23,354 nucleotides of DNA. Source: an uncultured Muribaculaceae bacterium (lineage in GTDB: Bacteria > Bacteroidota > Bacteroidia > Bacteroidales > Muribaculaceae). Position numbers and translations under genes: made by a program. Below, piece by piece: positions 8,395 through 15,762 of the stretch (position 1 is its first letter; every line of letters begins with the position of its first letter). The stretch is from NCBI GenBank assembly GCA_910579305.1, contig CAJTTA010000033.1, positions 1 to 23,354 on the forward strand, given 5' to 3'. The notes under the pieces are model-generated. The model did no database searches and was not told the DNA's origin. It saw only the letters and a list, made by a program, of their open reading frames with translations.

Positions 8395-9488
8395 CTACCG
8401 ATACATCCGCCCCCTCTCCGCAGCCATGCGCCACAGAAACATCCGCCGGCAAGAGCCGACTCTCGCTCGGTGTGCTCAACAATTATCGGGATTCCGATGA
8501 GACGCGTCTCTTTCTCACCCCGGAAGCCTGCGGCATGCTCGGCTCGATGGGTGTGCGCGTCCTCATGGAGAGCGGCGCAGGCATCGACATAACCTATTCC
8601 GATGAGGACTACGCCTCCAATGGCGTGGAAATAACTTCACGTGCGGCAGCCCTCGGCTGCGACGTGGTGCTCTCCGTGCGTTCGCTCAAGGCCGAAGATA
8701 TAGCGCTCATGCGTACCGGCTGCTCCCTCTTCACCCTCTCTGATCAAGATCTCCCCCGCGAGGCCGTGCACTCGCTGCTCGACCGCAACATCTCGCTGCT
8801 CGCGCTCGACCACATCTATTCGGCCAACAAGCATTACACCATAGCCCGTGTGCTCGATGAGATAGACGGGCGTGCAGCCATTCTCTACGCTCAGGAGGGA
8901 CTCTCGTTTCTGGGCGAAGGCAAGGGCGTGCTTCTCTCGGGAGTGCCCGGTACAGAGCCGTGTGAAGTGCTCATAATAGGCGAGGGCTGGAGAGCGCAGA
9001 GCGCGGCAAAGGCCGCGATAGGACTGGGTGCGCGTGTGACGCTCATGGACAACGACATAGCTGCGCTCTTTGAGGCCGAGCGCAATTGCGGCCCGATGCT
9101 CGACACTACCGCCATACACCCCCACGTGCTCTACAACAAGGTGAAGAGCGCCGATGTGATAATCCTCGATGCCTGCACCCGCGAGTTCACATTCCCCAGG
9201 CAGCTCTCCGCCGCAATGAAAGACAATGTCTACTTCATGGATCTTTCCGAGACAGTGCCCTCGCTCATTGTGCCGCGCACGGTGGCCATGGCCGTGAGCA
9301 ATGTGCTCATCAACTTCTTTGCCGAGACATTGCAGATGGGAGGCGTGCAGCGCCAGATACAAAGCATGCCGGGCGTGCAGAGCGCCGTGGTGACCTATCA
9401 GGGGCACCTCGTGGATAAGCTCATAGCCGTGCGCCACGGCATGTATGCCGTGAGCCTGCAGGTGCTTCTCGGAGCAGCCCCTAACTGA
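8391..9488 (+). CDS. Alanine dehydrogenase / PNT-fold protein with replaced catalytic residues
   Basis: The 365-residue product follows alanine dehydrogenase (AlaDH) over most of its length: a substrate-binding Arg in DETRLFLTPE, MESGAG, YSDEDYASNGVEI, LLSGVPGTEP, and a nucleotide-binding segment LIIGEGWRAQSAAKAA followed by RVTLMDND. Aligned by eye to M. tuberculosis AlaDH, however, the catalytic Lys75 (KVKEP) becomes Arg (SVRSL), His96 (TFLHLA) becomes Asp (TLSDQD) and Asp270 (DIAIDQGG) becomes Thr (DLSETVPS). The Rossmann motif is GEGWRAQ rather than GxGxxG. An oxidative deamination role is therefore doubtful; it may bind NAD(P) or a ligand without AlaDH chemistry, or act on something else. 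The first ~22 residues (Ser/Pro/Thr-rich) are extra. It overlaps the end of aroK by four bases, so it is translated with that gene. Confidence 0.75.
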   Translation: MTTDTSAPSPQPCATETSAGKSRLSLGVLNNYRDSDETRLFLTPEACGMLGSMGVRVLMESGAGIDITYSDEDYASNGVEITSRAAALGCDVVLSVRSLKAEDIALMRTGCSLFTLSDQDLPREAVHSLLDRNISLLALDHIYSANKHYTIARVLDEIDGRAAILYAQEGLSFLGEGKGVLLSGVPGTEPCEVLIIGEGWRAQSAAKAAIGLGARVTLMDNDIAALFEAERNCGPMLDTTAIHPHVLYNKVKSADVIILDACTREFTFPRQLSAAMKDNVYFMDLSETVPSLIVPRTVAMAVSNVLINFFAETLQMGGVQRQIQSMPGVQSAVVTYQGHLVDKLIAVRHGMYAVSLQVLLGAAPN

Positions 9489-9502
9489 TCGCCGTACTGA
9501 CC

Positions 9503-10621
9503 ATGCCTTTGCTCATACATCTTATCTCGGCAGTCACCTGGGGCGGAGGCGAGCGATATGCGCTCGACGTGTGTCGTCATTTCCGCTCCCGGGGGTGGCG
9601 CGTGTTGGCATTCACCCGCGACTCGAGAGCGGTCGACGCCCCTTTCGAAGCAGAGGGAGTGAGGCCGCGCCATATCCCCCTGCGCGGTTATGCCGACTGG
9701 ATTTCTCCCATGCGCCTTGCCTCCATGCTTCGCTCAGGCCGCAGGGAGACCACAGTCATACATGTGCACAAATACAAGGACGCCTTCACGGCGCTTCTCG
9801 CCCGCCGGCTCTCGCGGCGCAAGGACGTAAAGGTAGTCCTCACCCGCCATCTCGTGAAGCCGGCGAGCAAGAGCATCCTCTCCAGGTGTATTTACCGCAG
9901 TCTCGACGCGCAGATATTTGTGAGCGCTCTGGCCCGCGACCGCTATCTCAGCACATGGCAGGGGGTGCGTCCTCCGTTTCCGCTCTCCAGGATCCACACT
10001 CTTCATAACTCATTGCTCATAGAGCAGCCGCCATATGCGCCGCCTCCTGTGAAGGGGCCGCGCATAGTGCTCTTCCTGGGGCGTCTCTCCCCCGAGAAGG
10101 GAGTGGAGACACTCATCGAGGCACTTCCGGCTCTCCGGGGGCGCCGCGCCCGCGCCCGTATATGCGGCACCGGACAGGCCGATTATGTGGACTCGCTCAA
10201 GAGGCTGGCCTCCAATCTCGGCGTCATGGATCTCATAGACTGGAAGGGATACGTGACCCGTACCGATACTGTGATCAGCTCCTGCCATGTGGCGGTGCTC
10301 CCCTCGGTGGCCGAAGAGTCATTTGGTCTTGCCAACATAGAGATCATGGCCGGAGGAAGATTGCAGATATGCACCGCATCGGGAGCCCAGCCCGAGTATC
10401 TCACTGACGGGCGCAATGCTGTATTTATTACTCCCGGTGACTCCAAGGCTTTGAGCGACAAGCTTATATCCCTGCTTGAAGATGATGCCGAGACACCGGC
10501 CATCATCTCCATGGGCAGGCAGGCCTATGAGGATTATGCCTCGACCCTCGCATGGCCGCGTTTCGCCGCCCGCCTGGAAAGCATATATGCAGGCGAAGAT
10601 ACCCGCGAAGACAAGTTATAG
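9503..10621 (+). CDS. GT4-family glycosyltransferase
   Basis: This is a 372-residue GT-B-fold enzyme that would transfer a sugar from a nucleotide-sugar donor, probably onto a surface glycan or lipid carrier in the cytoplasm. The N-domain starts with the acceptor-side Gly-rich loop TWGGGERYA (12-20). The C-domain begins at IVLFLGRLSPEKGVETLIEAL, and the donor-binding motif EESFGLANIE (271-280) provides the E-x7-E pair Glu272/Glu280 of GT4 enzymes. No membrane segment is visible. The gene starts 14 bases after the AlaDH-like gene and ends the nadB-led run. The sugar and acceptor cannot be predicted, as no polysaccharide cluster surrounds it. Confidence 0.88.
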   Translation: MPLLIHLISAVTWGGGERYALDVCRHFRSRGWRVLAFTRDSRAVDAPFEAEGVRPRHIPLRGYADWISPMRLASMLRSGRRETTVIHVHKYKDAFTALLARRLSRRKDVKVVLTRHLVKPASKSILSRCIYRSLDAQIFVSALARDRYLSTWQGVRPPFPLSRIHTLHNSLLIEQPPYAPPPVKGPRIVLFLGRLSPEKGVETLIEALPALRGRRARARICGTGQADYVDSLKRLASNLGVMDLIDWKGYVTRTDTVISSCHVAVLPSVAEESFGLANIEIMAGGRLQICTASGAQPEYLTDGRNAVFITPGDSKALSDKLISLLEDDAETPAIISMGRQAYEDYASTLAWPRFAARLESIYAGEDTREDKL

Positions 10622-10665
10622 TCCTTATAATCAGTGAGATGCTGATGTTATTAACATTTTAGGAC
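10621..10665 (+). terminator. Weak stem-loop after the glycosyltransferase gene
   Basis: An imperfect hairpin: GTCCT (10621-10625) can pair with AGGAC (10661-10665), and ATAATCAG (10627-10634) with CTGATGTTAT (10642-10651) with one bulged G. There is no clean T-run, so termination would be partial. The rest of the 117-base gap holds the parA promoter. Confidence 0.3.
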
Positions 10666-10683
10666 TATTTAATACTTTTATCG

Positions 10684-10714
10684 TTTGGATTTTCGCGCAT
10701 TATTAGTTACTTTG
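10684..10714 (+). promoter_or_regulatory. parA promoter (TTTG - 19 bp - TTACTTTG)
   Basis: TTTG at 10684-10687 and TTACTTTG at 10707-10714 (one mismatch to TAnnTTTG) are 19 bases apart. The predicted start point near 10720 fits ATG 10739 and rules out the in-frame TTG at 10685, which lies inside the -33 element. Confidence 0.5.
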
Positions 10715-10738
10715 CAGTCTGAAACTCAGAGACTTCAT

Positions 10739-11542
10739 ATGGGTAAAATAATTGCAATAGCCAATCAGAAAGGAGGGGTGGGCAAGACCACTACGGCCAT
10801 CAACCTCGCATCCTGCCTTGCCGAGGCCGGAAAGAGGGTGCTGCTGATAGATGCCGACCCTCAGGCCAATGCCACTTCGGGCCTCGGCCTCGATCCCCGC
10901 GAAGCTCCGGCGAGCATCTACGAGTGTCTTGTGGATGACTATCCCATGACCTCCGCTCTTCAGTCCACATGCATCAAGGGTCTCAGCCTTGTAAGCTCTC
11001 GCATAGATCTTGTGGGTGCCGAACTTGAGCTTATCAACAAGCCCGCTCGCGAACGTGTCCTGCGCTCTGCTCTCGATGCGGTGAAGGATGATTTCGACTT
11101 TCTCCTCATAGACTGCTCTCCCTCTCTCGGATTCATTACCGTCAATGCCCTCACGGCTGCCGACTCAGTGATAATACCCGTGCAGGCCGAGTATTTTGCT
11201 CTTGAGGGAATAACGCAGCTGCTCAACACCATACGCATCATAAAGAGCCGCCTCAATCCGCAGCTTGAGATAGAGGGCTTCCTGCTCACGATGTATGACG
11301 CGCGTCTGCGCCTGGCCAATCAGATCTATGAGGAGCTTAAAGGACACTTCGGCCAGATGGTGTTCAGCACAGTCATCCCGCGCAATATCAAGCTCTCGGA
11401 GGCTCCCTCCCATGGCTTGCCGGTGATACTCTATGACTCCGATTCCCGTGGCGCTATCTCTCACCGTCAGCTCGCCAAGGAGCTGATAGCGCGCAACAAG
11501 ACCTCACGCAGGACTAAAGCTGACAAAAACAACGATAAGTAA
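10739..11542 (+). CDS. parA: ParA/Soj chromosome-partitioning ATPase
   Basis: ParA is a deviant-Walker ATPase that binds the nucleoid as an ATP dimer and moves ParB-parS complexes. From ATG 10739 the protein is 267 residues and begins MGKIIAIANQKGGVGKTT, with the deviant Walker A box KGGVGKTT at 11-18. DADPQANATSGLG and FLLIDCSPSLGFITVNAL give the switch and Walker B regions. There is no N-terminal DNA-binding domain, so it is of the chromosomal Soj type, not the P1 plasmid type. parB begins 18 bases after its stop and the DUF5683-MltD order that follows is typical of Bacteroidales chromosomes. Confidence 0.96.
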   Translation: MGKIIAIANQKGGVGKTTTAINLASCLAEAGKRVLLIDADPQANATSGLGLDPREAPASIYECLVDDYPMTSALQSTCIKGLSLVSSRIDLVGAELELINKPARERVLRSALDAVKDDFDFLLIDCSPSLGFITVNALTAADSVIIPVQAEYFALEGITQLLNTIRIIKSRLNPQLEIEGFLLTMYDARLRLANQIYEELKGHFGQMVFSTVIPRNIKLSEAPSHGLPVILYDSDSRGAISHRQLAKELIARNKTSRRTKADKNNDK

Positions 11543-11560
11543 CCTTACAAGCTGCAGAAC

Positions 11561-12454
11561 ATGGCTGTCAAACGCAATGCCCTGGGCCGCGGTCTCGACT
11601 CGCTCATATCCATGGGCGACATTCAGACTTCCGGGTCATCCCAGATCAATGACATAGACATTTCTCTCATAGCTCCCAATCCGGAGCAGCCGCGCACGTT
11701 CTTCGCCGAGGACTCGCTCGATGAGCTCGCCGCCTCCATACGCGAACTGGGCATAATCCAACCCCTGTCGCTGCGCAAGATGCCCGACGGTACCTACCAG
11801 ATAATAGCCGGCGAACGCCGCTGGAGAGCCGCCTCTATGGCCGGACTGCAGCGTGTGCCGGCCTATATACGCACGGCTACCGACATGGAAATCACGGAGA
11901 TGGCTCTTATCGAGAATATCCAGCGTGAAGACCTCAATGCCATAGAAGTGGCTCTCACCTTCAAGAAGCTCATAGACCAGTATAAACTCACGCAGGACAG
12001 GCTCTCGGAGCGCATAGGCAAGAACCGCGCCACGATAGCCAATCATCTGCGTCTGCTGCGTCTGCCGGCCGAAGTGCAGCTCGGTCTGCGTGACCGTCGC
12101 ATAGACATGGGACATGCAAGGGCCATACTCACAGTGGATGATCCGAAGAATCAGCTGCGTCTCTATGAGCTCATCGTGGCCGAAGGTCTCTCCGTGCGCA
12201 GGGTGGAGGAGATGGCCAAGGAAATAAAAGAGGCCGAGATGCGGGGAGAGCGTCCGGCAATCAGCCGGAAGAAGGCCGCCGCCACCGCATCATCGCATGA
12301 CTACGATTTCTTCCGCCGTGACCTGCAGCGCTATTTCTCCACACCGGTCAAGTTTGCGCGCAAGACTGATGGAAGAGGGTCGATCACGCTCTCCTTTTCC
12401 AACGACGATGAGCTGCAGCAACTCGTAATGCTCTTTGAGAAACTCAAGCAATGA
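11561..12454 (+). CDS. parB: ParB/Spo0J chromosome-partitioning protein
   Basis: ParB is a CTP-binding clamp that loads at parS, spreads and stimulates ParA. The 297-residue protein has the basic N-terminus NALGRGLDSLI, the CTP-binding box GERRWRAAS at 84-92, and the second box TEMALIENIQREDLNAIE at about 112-129. A helix-turn-helix follows near 140-165 (LSERIGKNRATIANHLRLL), and a C-terminal dimerisation domain (FFRRDLQRYF, LSFSNDDELQQLVMLFEKL) ends it. Its stop overlaps the next ATG by four bases. No parS consensus palindrome (TGTTTCACGTGAAACA-like) was seen by eye in this window. Confidence 0.96.
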   Translation: MAVKRNALGRGLDSLISMGDIQTSGSSQINDIDISLIAPNPEQPRTFFAEDSLDELAASIRELGIIQPLSLRKMPDGTYQIIAGERRWRAASMAGLQRVPAYIRTATDMEITEMALIENIQREDLNAIEVALTFKKLIDQYKLTQDRLSERIGKNRATIANHLRLLRLPAEVQLGLRDRRIDMGHARAILTVDDPKNQLRLYELIVAEGLSVRRVEEMAKEIKEAEMRGERPAISRKKAAATASSHDYDFFRRDLQRYFSTPVKFARKTDGRGSITLSFSNDDELQQLVMLFEKLKQ

Positions 12455-13182
12455 GAAGACTTAGCCACATACATGCCTGCGTCGCGCGCTTCCTGAGAGG
12501 AGGCGTAGCCATGATGTGTGTGGCCGGAGCCGCCGCTATGTGCGCTCAGGAGGCTCCCGACTCGCTCCTTGACGTGGAAGTGCTGGTGCCTGTGCACGAT
12601 GCATATTCCGAAGTCACCGACTCTGTAGACCCCTCTCTGGAATATTTTGCCGAGGCCGGATATTCGCCTCTTGTAGCCGGCAAAAGGCAATTCAATCCAT
12701 CGCCCGACAGAGCAGTGTGGCTATCTGCCCTGCTGCCCGGTCTGGGCCAGATCTACAACCGCCGATACTGGAAGCTGCCCATAATAGTGGCAGGATACAT
12801 GGGTCTCGGCTATGCCACCTCATGGAACAATACCCAGCTCAATGATTATTCGCAGGCCTATCGCGATCTGCTGGATGCCGATCCCTCCACCAATTCTTAC
12901 ATGAATTTCTTTCCTCCCACCACTCTTGAAAGCGATCTTGACCGCGACTGGCTGCAAAGCGTGCTCAGAAGCCGCAAGAATTACTATCGCCGCAACCGCG
13001 ACCTCTGCATAATCTGCATGGTGGGTCTCTATCTGCTCTGCATGGTAGACGCCTATGTCGACGCTACCATGGCGCACTTTGACATAACGCCCGATCTGTC
13101 TCTTGATATTCAGCCCGCAATGTTCCCCATCTCTACTAACCGTCTGCCGGCTGTGGGACTGCAGTGGGCTTTCCGCTTTTAA
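12451..13182 (+). CDS. DUF5683 membrane protein
   Basis: The function of this family is unknown. The 243-residue product starts with a signal-like segment (MMCVAGAAAMCAQEAP) ending around residue 33. The family hallmark SALLPGLGQIYNRRYWKLP lies at 92-110, followed by a hydrophobic helix (IIVAGYMGLGYAT). A basic linker (RSRKNYYRRNRD) leads to a second membrane helix (LCIICMVGLYLLCMVDAYVDA), and the protein ends in a beta-rich tail closing with WAFRF. An aromatic Phe C-terminus and beta tail recall outer-membrane-associated proteins, but this is only suggestive. It sits between parB (4-base overlap) and a lytic transglycosylase gene (9-base gap), an order common in Bacteroidales, which hints at an envelope role. 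Confidence 0.85.
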   Translation: MRRLSHIHACVARFLRGGVAMMCVAGAAAMCAQEAPDSLLDVEVLVPVHDAYSEVTDSVDPSLEYFAEAGYSPLVAGKRQFNPSPDRAVWLSALLPGLGQIYNRRYWKLPIIVAGYMGLGYATSWNNTQLNDYSQAYRDLLDADPSTNSYMNFFPPTTLESDLDRDWLQSVLRSRKNYYRRNRDLCIICMVGLYLLCMVDAYVDATMAHFDITPDLSLDIQPAMFPISTNRLPAVGLQWAFRF

Positions 13183-13191
13183 TATTATAGA

Positions 13192-14985
13192 ATGAACCTA
13201 AGACCACAACATATGAAGCACCTCGTTGTAAGCATGGCCCTCGCCGCTGCCATGGCTCTGCCCGCGGCCCAGAGTGCCGGAGCACGCAATGTGCTCGACA
13301 TAAAGGAGTCACTTACCGACTCAGCCATAGTATTTCCCGAATCATTTGAGCAGAACACCCAGAAGCTGCTGGAAGGCTGGTATCTTAAGAATTATACCAC
13401 CTCCGATGACCGCTACTCACGCGCCAAGGATGTGCCCGCAAGCGACGATGAGCTGCGCACCCGTCTGGCCTCTCTTCCCACCCTGCTCGACATGCCTTAT
13501 AACCCGGTCGTGAAGACTTACATACTCAATTACACCTCAAAGTCTCGCGCCCAGGTGGCATCCATACTCGGTCTCAGTCATTATTACATGCCCATATTCG
13601 AGCAGGCGCTTGAGGCCGCCGGGCTTCCGCAGGAACTCAAGTATGTGCCTGTCATAGAGAGCGCTCTCGATCCTAATGCCGTAAGCACGAGCGGTGCCGC
13701 AGGACTCTGGCAATTTATGGTGACTCCGGCCAAGGCTATGGGGCTGGAGGTAAATTCTCTTGTGGATGAGCGCCGCGACCCGTATCTCTCTTCGGAGAAG
13801 GCGGTGCAGCTTCTCAAAGACCTGTATGACACTTATGGCGACTGGTATCTTGCCATAGCTGCATATAACTGCGGCCCCGGCACTGTGAACAAGGCTTTGC
13901 GCCGCGCCGGAGGCGACCCGAAGAAGCATGATTTCTGGAGCATATACAAGTTCCTGCCGGAGCAGACACGCGGATATGTCCCAAAGTTCATAGCAGCAAA
14001 TTATGTGATGAATTATTATGACCGCCACAACATCTCTCCGGTGCTCTCTACAAAGCCGCTGGTGACCGATACCGTGGCCGTGACAAGTCGTCTGCATTTC
14101 AATCAGATAAGCGAGGTGCTGAATATCCCGGTAGAGGATCTGCGCGTGCTCAACCCTCAATTCCGCGCCGACATAATTCCTGCCTCCACCGATCATCCCT
14201 ACTATCTCATTCTTCCCTCTCAGCAAGTGTATGCCTATATCGTGAGCGAGGATGCCATCCTGGCGCATGATGCCGACAGATATGCCCGCCGGGAGACAGC
14301 TGAACCTGGCGAAGCTGCTCCGGCCGCAATCGGGACTCCTGTGGAGCCGACCGCTTCGGCCGCCGACCAGAGGGCCGGAGAGGAAGTGGCCGCAGTGCGT
14401 TCCTCGGCTGCCGCCGCCCGCGGAGGCAGAAGCGTGACCCACAAAGTGGCCTCGGGCGAGACTATCAGCACCATAGCACAGGCTTACGGATGTACTGCCG
14501 CCGACATAAAAGAGTGGAACAATCTGCGCCGCAATGCTGTGCGCACAGGCCAGCAGCTCGTGATATACACTGATGCTCAGGCGGCGACCGCGCAGTCGGC
14601 CGCTCCGGCAGCCACTCCGGCACGCACCCGTGCATCGCAGGCCGAGGCTCCGGCCGCTCCGGCCGCTGCGGCAAAGAAGAGCACCAAGGCCAAGAAGCAG
14701 GAGCAGGCCGCAGCAGCTGCCAAGGCAAAGAAGGCTGCCAAGGCAAAGAAGAAGAAAGAGAAAAAGCCGCAGAACACCCAGTACACTGTGCGCGAGGGTG
14801 ACAGCCTTGAGCGCATAGCACGTCGCCAGGGTGTGAGTGTGGATGCTCTCCGCAAGGCCAATCCCAATGTGAAGGGCGACATGATACGCCCGGGCGACAA
14901 AATGAAGGTGCCTGCCAAAAACGCCAGGGCCGGCAAGGCATCGAAGGCCAAGAGCAGCTCAAAGTCAAAGAAAAAACGCAGATAA
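13192..14985 (+). CDS. mltD: MltD-like lytic transglycosylase with LysM repeats
   Basis: This enzyme would cleave peptidoglycan glycan strands, leaving 1,6-anhydro-MurNAc ends. The signal peptide is LVVSMALAAAMALPAAQSAGA; an internal ATG at 13213 is an alternative start. The SLT/goose-lysozyme-like domain runs from about 140 to 265 with catalytic Glu156 in VIESALDPNAVS, then SGAAGLWQFM, and YLAIAAYNCGPGTVNKAL. A degenerate LysM-like segment (about 301-350) and two clear LysM repeats (about 416-460 and 530-577: HKVASGETISTIA, YTVREGDSLERIA) bind glycan. The last two are separated by an Ala/Lys-rich linker (AAAAAKAKKAAKAKKKKEKK), and the protein ends in a basic Lys/Ser tail. At 597 residues it is longer than E. 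coli MltD. No lipobox Cys is evident, unlike E. coli MltD. The symbol rests on domain order only. Confidence 0.9.
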   Translation: MNLRPQHMKHLVVSMALAAAMALPAAQSAGARNVLDIKESLTDSAIVFPESFEQNTQKLLEGWYLKNYTTSDDRYSRAKDVPASDDELRTRLASLPTLLDMPYNPVVKTYILNYTSKSRAQVASILGLSHYYMPIFEQALEAAGLPQELKYVPVIESALDPNAVSTSGAAGLWQFMVTPAKAMGLEVNSLVDERRDPYLSSEKAVQLLKDLYDTYGDWYLAIAAYNCGPGTVNKALRRAGGDPKKHDFWSIYKFLPEQTRGYVPKFIAANYVMNYYDRHNISPVLSTKPLVTDTVAVTSRLHFNQISEVLNIPVEDLRVLNPQFRADIIPASTDHPYYLILPSQQVYAYIVSEDAILAHDADRYARRETAEPGEAAPAAIGTPVEPTASAADQRAGEEVAAVRSSAAAARGGRSVTHKVASGETISTIAQAYGCTAADIKEWNNLRRNAVRTGQQLVIYTDAQAATAQSAAPAATPARTRASQAEAPAAPAAAAKKSTKAKKQEQAAAAAKAKKAAKAKKKKEKKPQNTQYTVREGDSLERIARRQGVSVDALRKANPNVKGDMIRPGDKMKVPAKNARAGKASKAKSSSKSKKKRR

Positions 14986-14997
14986 GCTTATCCGCAC

Positions 14998-15741
14998 ATG
15001 AAGATAGCGATAATAGGCTATGGCCGCATGGGTCATGCCGTGGAGCAAGAGGCACTTAAGCGCGGTCATGAGATCGTGTGTGTGATCGATCTCGGAGGAG
15101 AAGACCTGTTTGAATCCGACGGGTTCAGGAGCGCCGATGTGGCAATAGAGTTTTCTGTGCCGGCCGCCGGGCAGAGCAATGTGAGCCGCGCCATGGAGGC
15201 TGGAGTGCCGGTGGTGTGTGGCACCACGGGCTGGCTCGACGGGGAAGCTTTGTCGGCCATGCGCGATGCCTGTGCCGCAGGGGGAAGCCTGCTTCACTCA
15301 AGCAATTTCTCTCCGGGGGTGAACATCACCATGGCCGCTTCCCGCCTGCTGGCCCGTCTGCTCGGAGCGCGTGCGGAATACAGCGTGGGCATGGAGGAGA
15401 CGCATCATATCCATAAGCTCGACCATCCCAGTGGCACGGCTATCGCCATAGCCGACCAGATATGCGCCGAGGCGCCACGCTATGACAGGTGGATGGATAC
15501 AACCGGTGTAGACGCTCCCGTGCCTCATGACGCTATACCCATAGAGTGCAGGCGCGAGGGTGAGGTGCCGGGCATACACACTGTGACCTGGCAAGGCCCT
15601 TCCGACATAATAACATTACGCCATGAGGCTCTAAATCGCGACGGCTTCGCACTCGGGGCCGTGCTTGCTGCCGAGTGGCTTGCCAAGGCTCCGCGCGGAC
15701 ATGTCTACTCGATGGCGGATGTGCTAGGCATACATTCATAA
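14998..15741 (+). CDS. dapB: 4-hydroxy-tetrahydrodipicolinate reductase
   Basis: DapB reduces hydroxytetrahydrodipicolinate with NAD(P)H on the lysine/diaminopimelate pathway, which feeds peptidoglycan. The 247-residue protein has the Rossmann GYGRMG at 7-12, CGTTGWLD, NFSPGVNI, and the catalytic block EETHHIHKLDHPSGTA at 133-148, where His136 and Lys140 match E. coli His159 and Lys163. The middle is shortened relative to E. coli (273 residues), as usual in Bacteroidetes forms. It starts 12 bases after the transglycosylase gene and is followed 21 bases later by lepB, linking cell-wall precursor supply with wall cutting in one operon. Confidence 0.96.
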   Translation: MKIAIIGYGRMGHAVEQEALKRGHEIVCVIDLGGEDLFESDGFRSADVAIEFSVPAAGQSNVSRAMEAGVPVVCGTTGWLDGEALSAMRDACAAGGSLLHSSNFSPGVNITMAASRLLARLLGARAEYSVGMEETHHIHKLDHPSGTAIAIADQICAEAPRYDRWMDTTGVDAPVPHDAIPIECRREGEVPGIHTVTWQGPSDIITLRHEALNRDGFALGAVLAAEWLAKAPRGHVYSMADVLGIHS

Positions 15742-15762
15742 ACACATTCTTAACTTCAAGCA

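Noticed and set aside
9119..9131. CCACGTG-containing sequence considered as a parS half-site
   Set aside because: It is in coding sequence and lacks the symmetric GTTTCAC/GTGAAAC arms.
10739..12454. Plasmid or phage origin for parAB
   Set aside because: The ParA is the short chromosomal Soj type and is flanked by housekeeping genes; no replication or integration gene is present.
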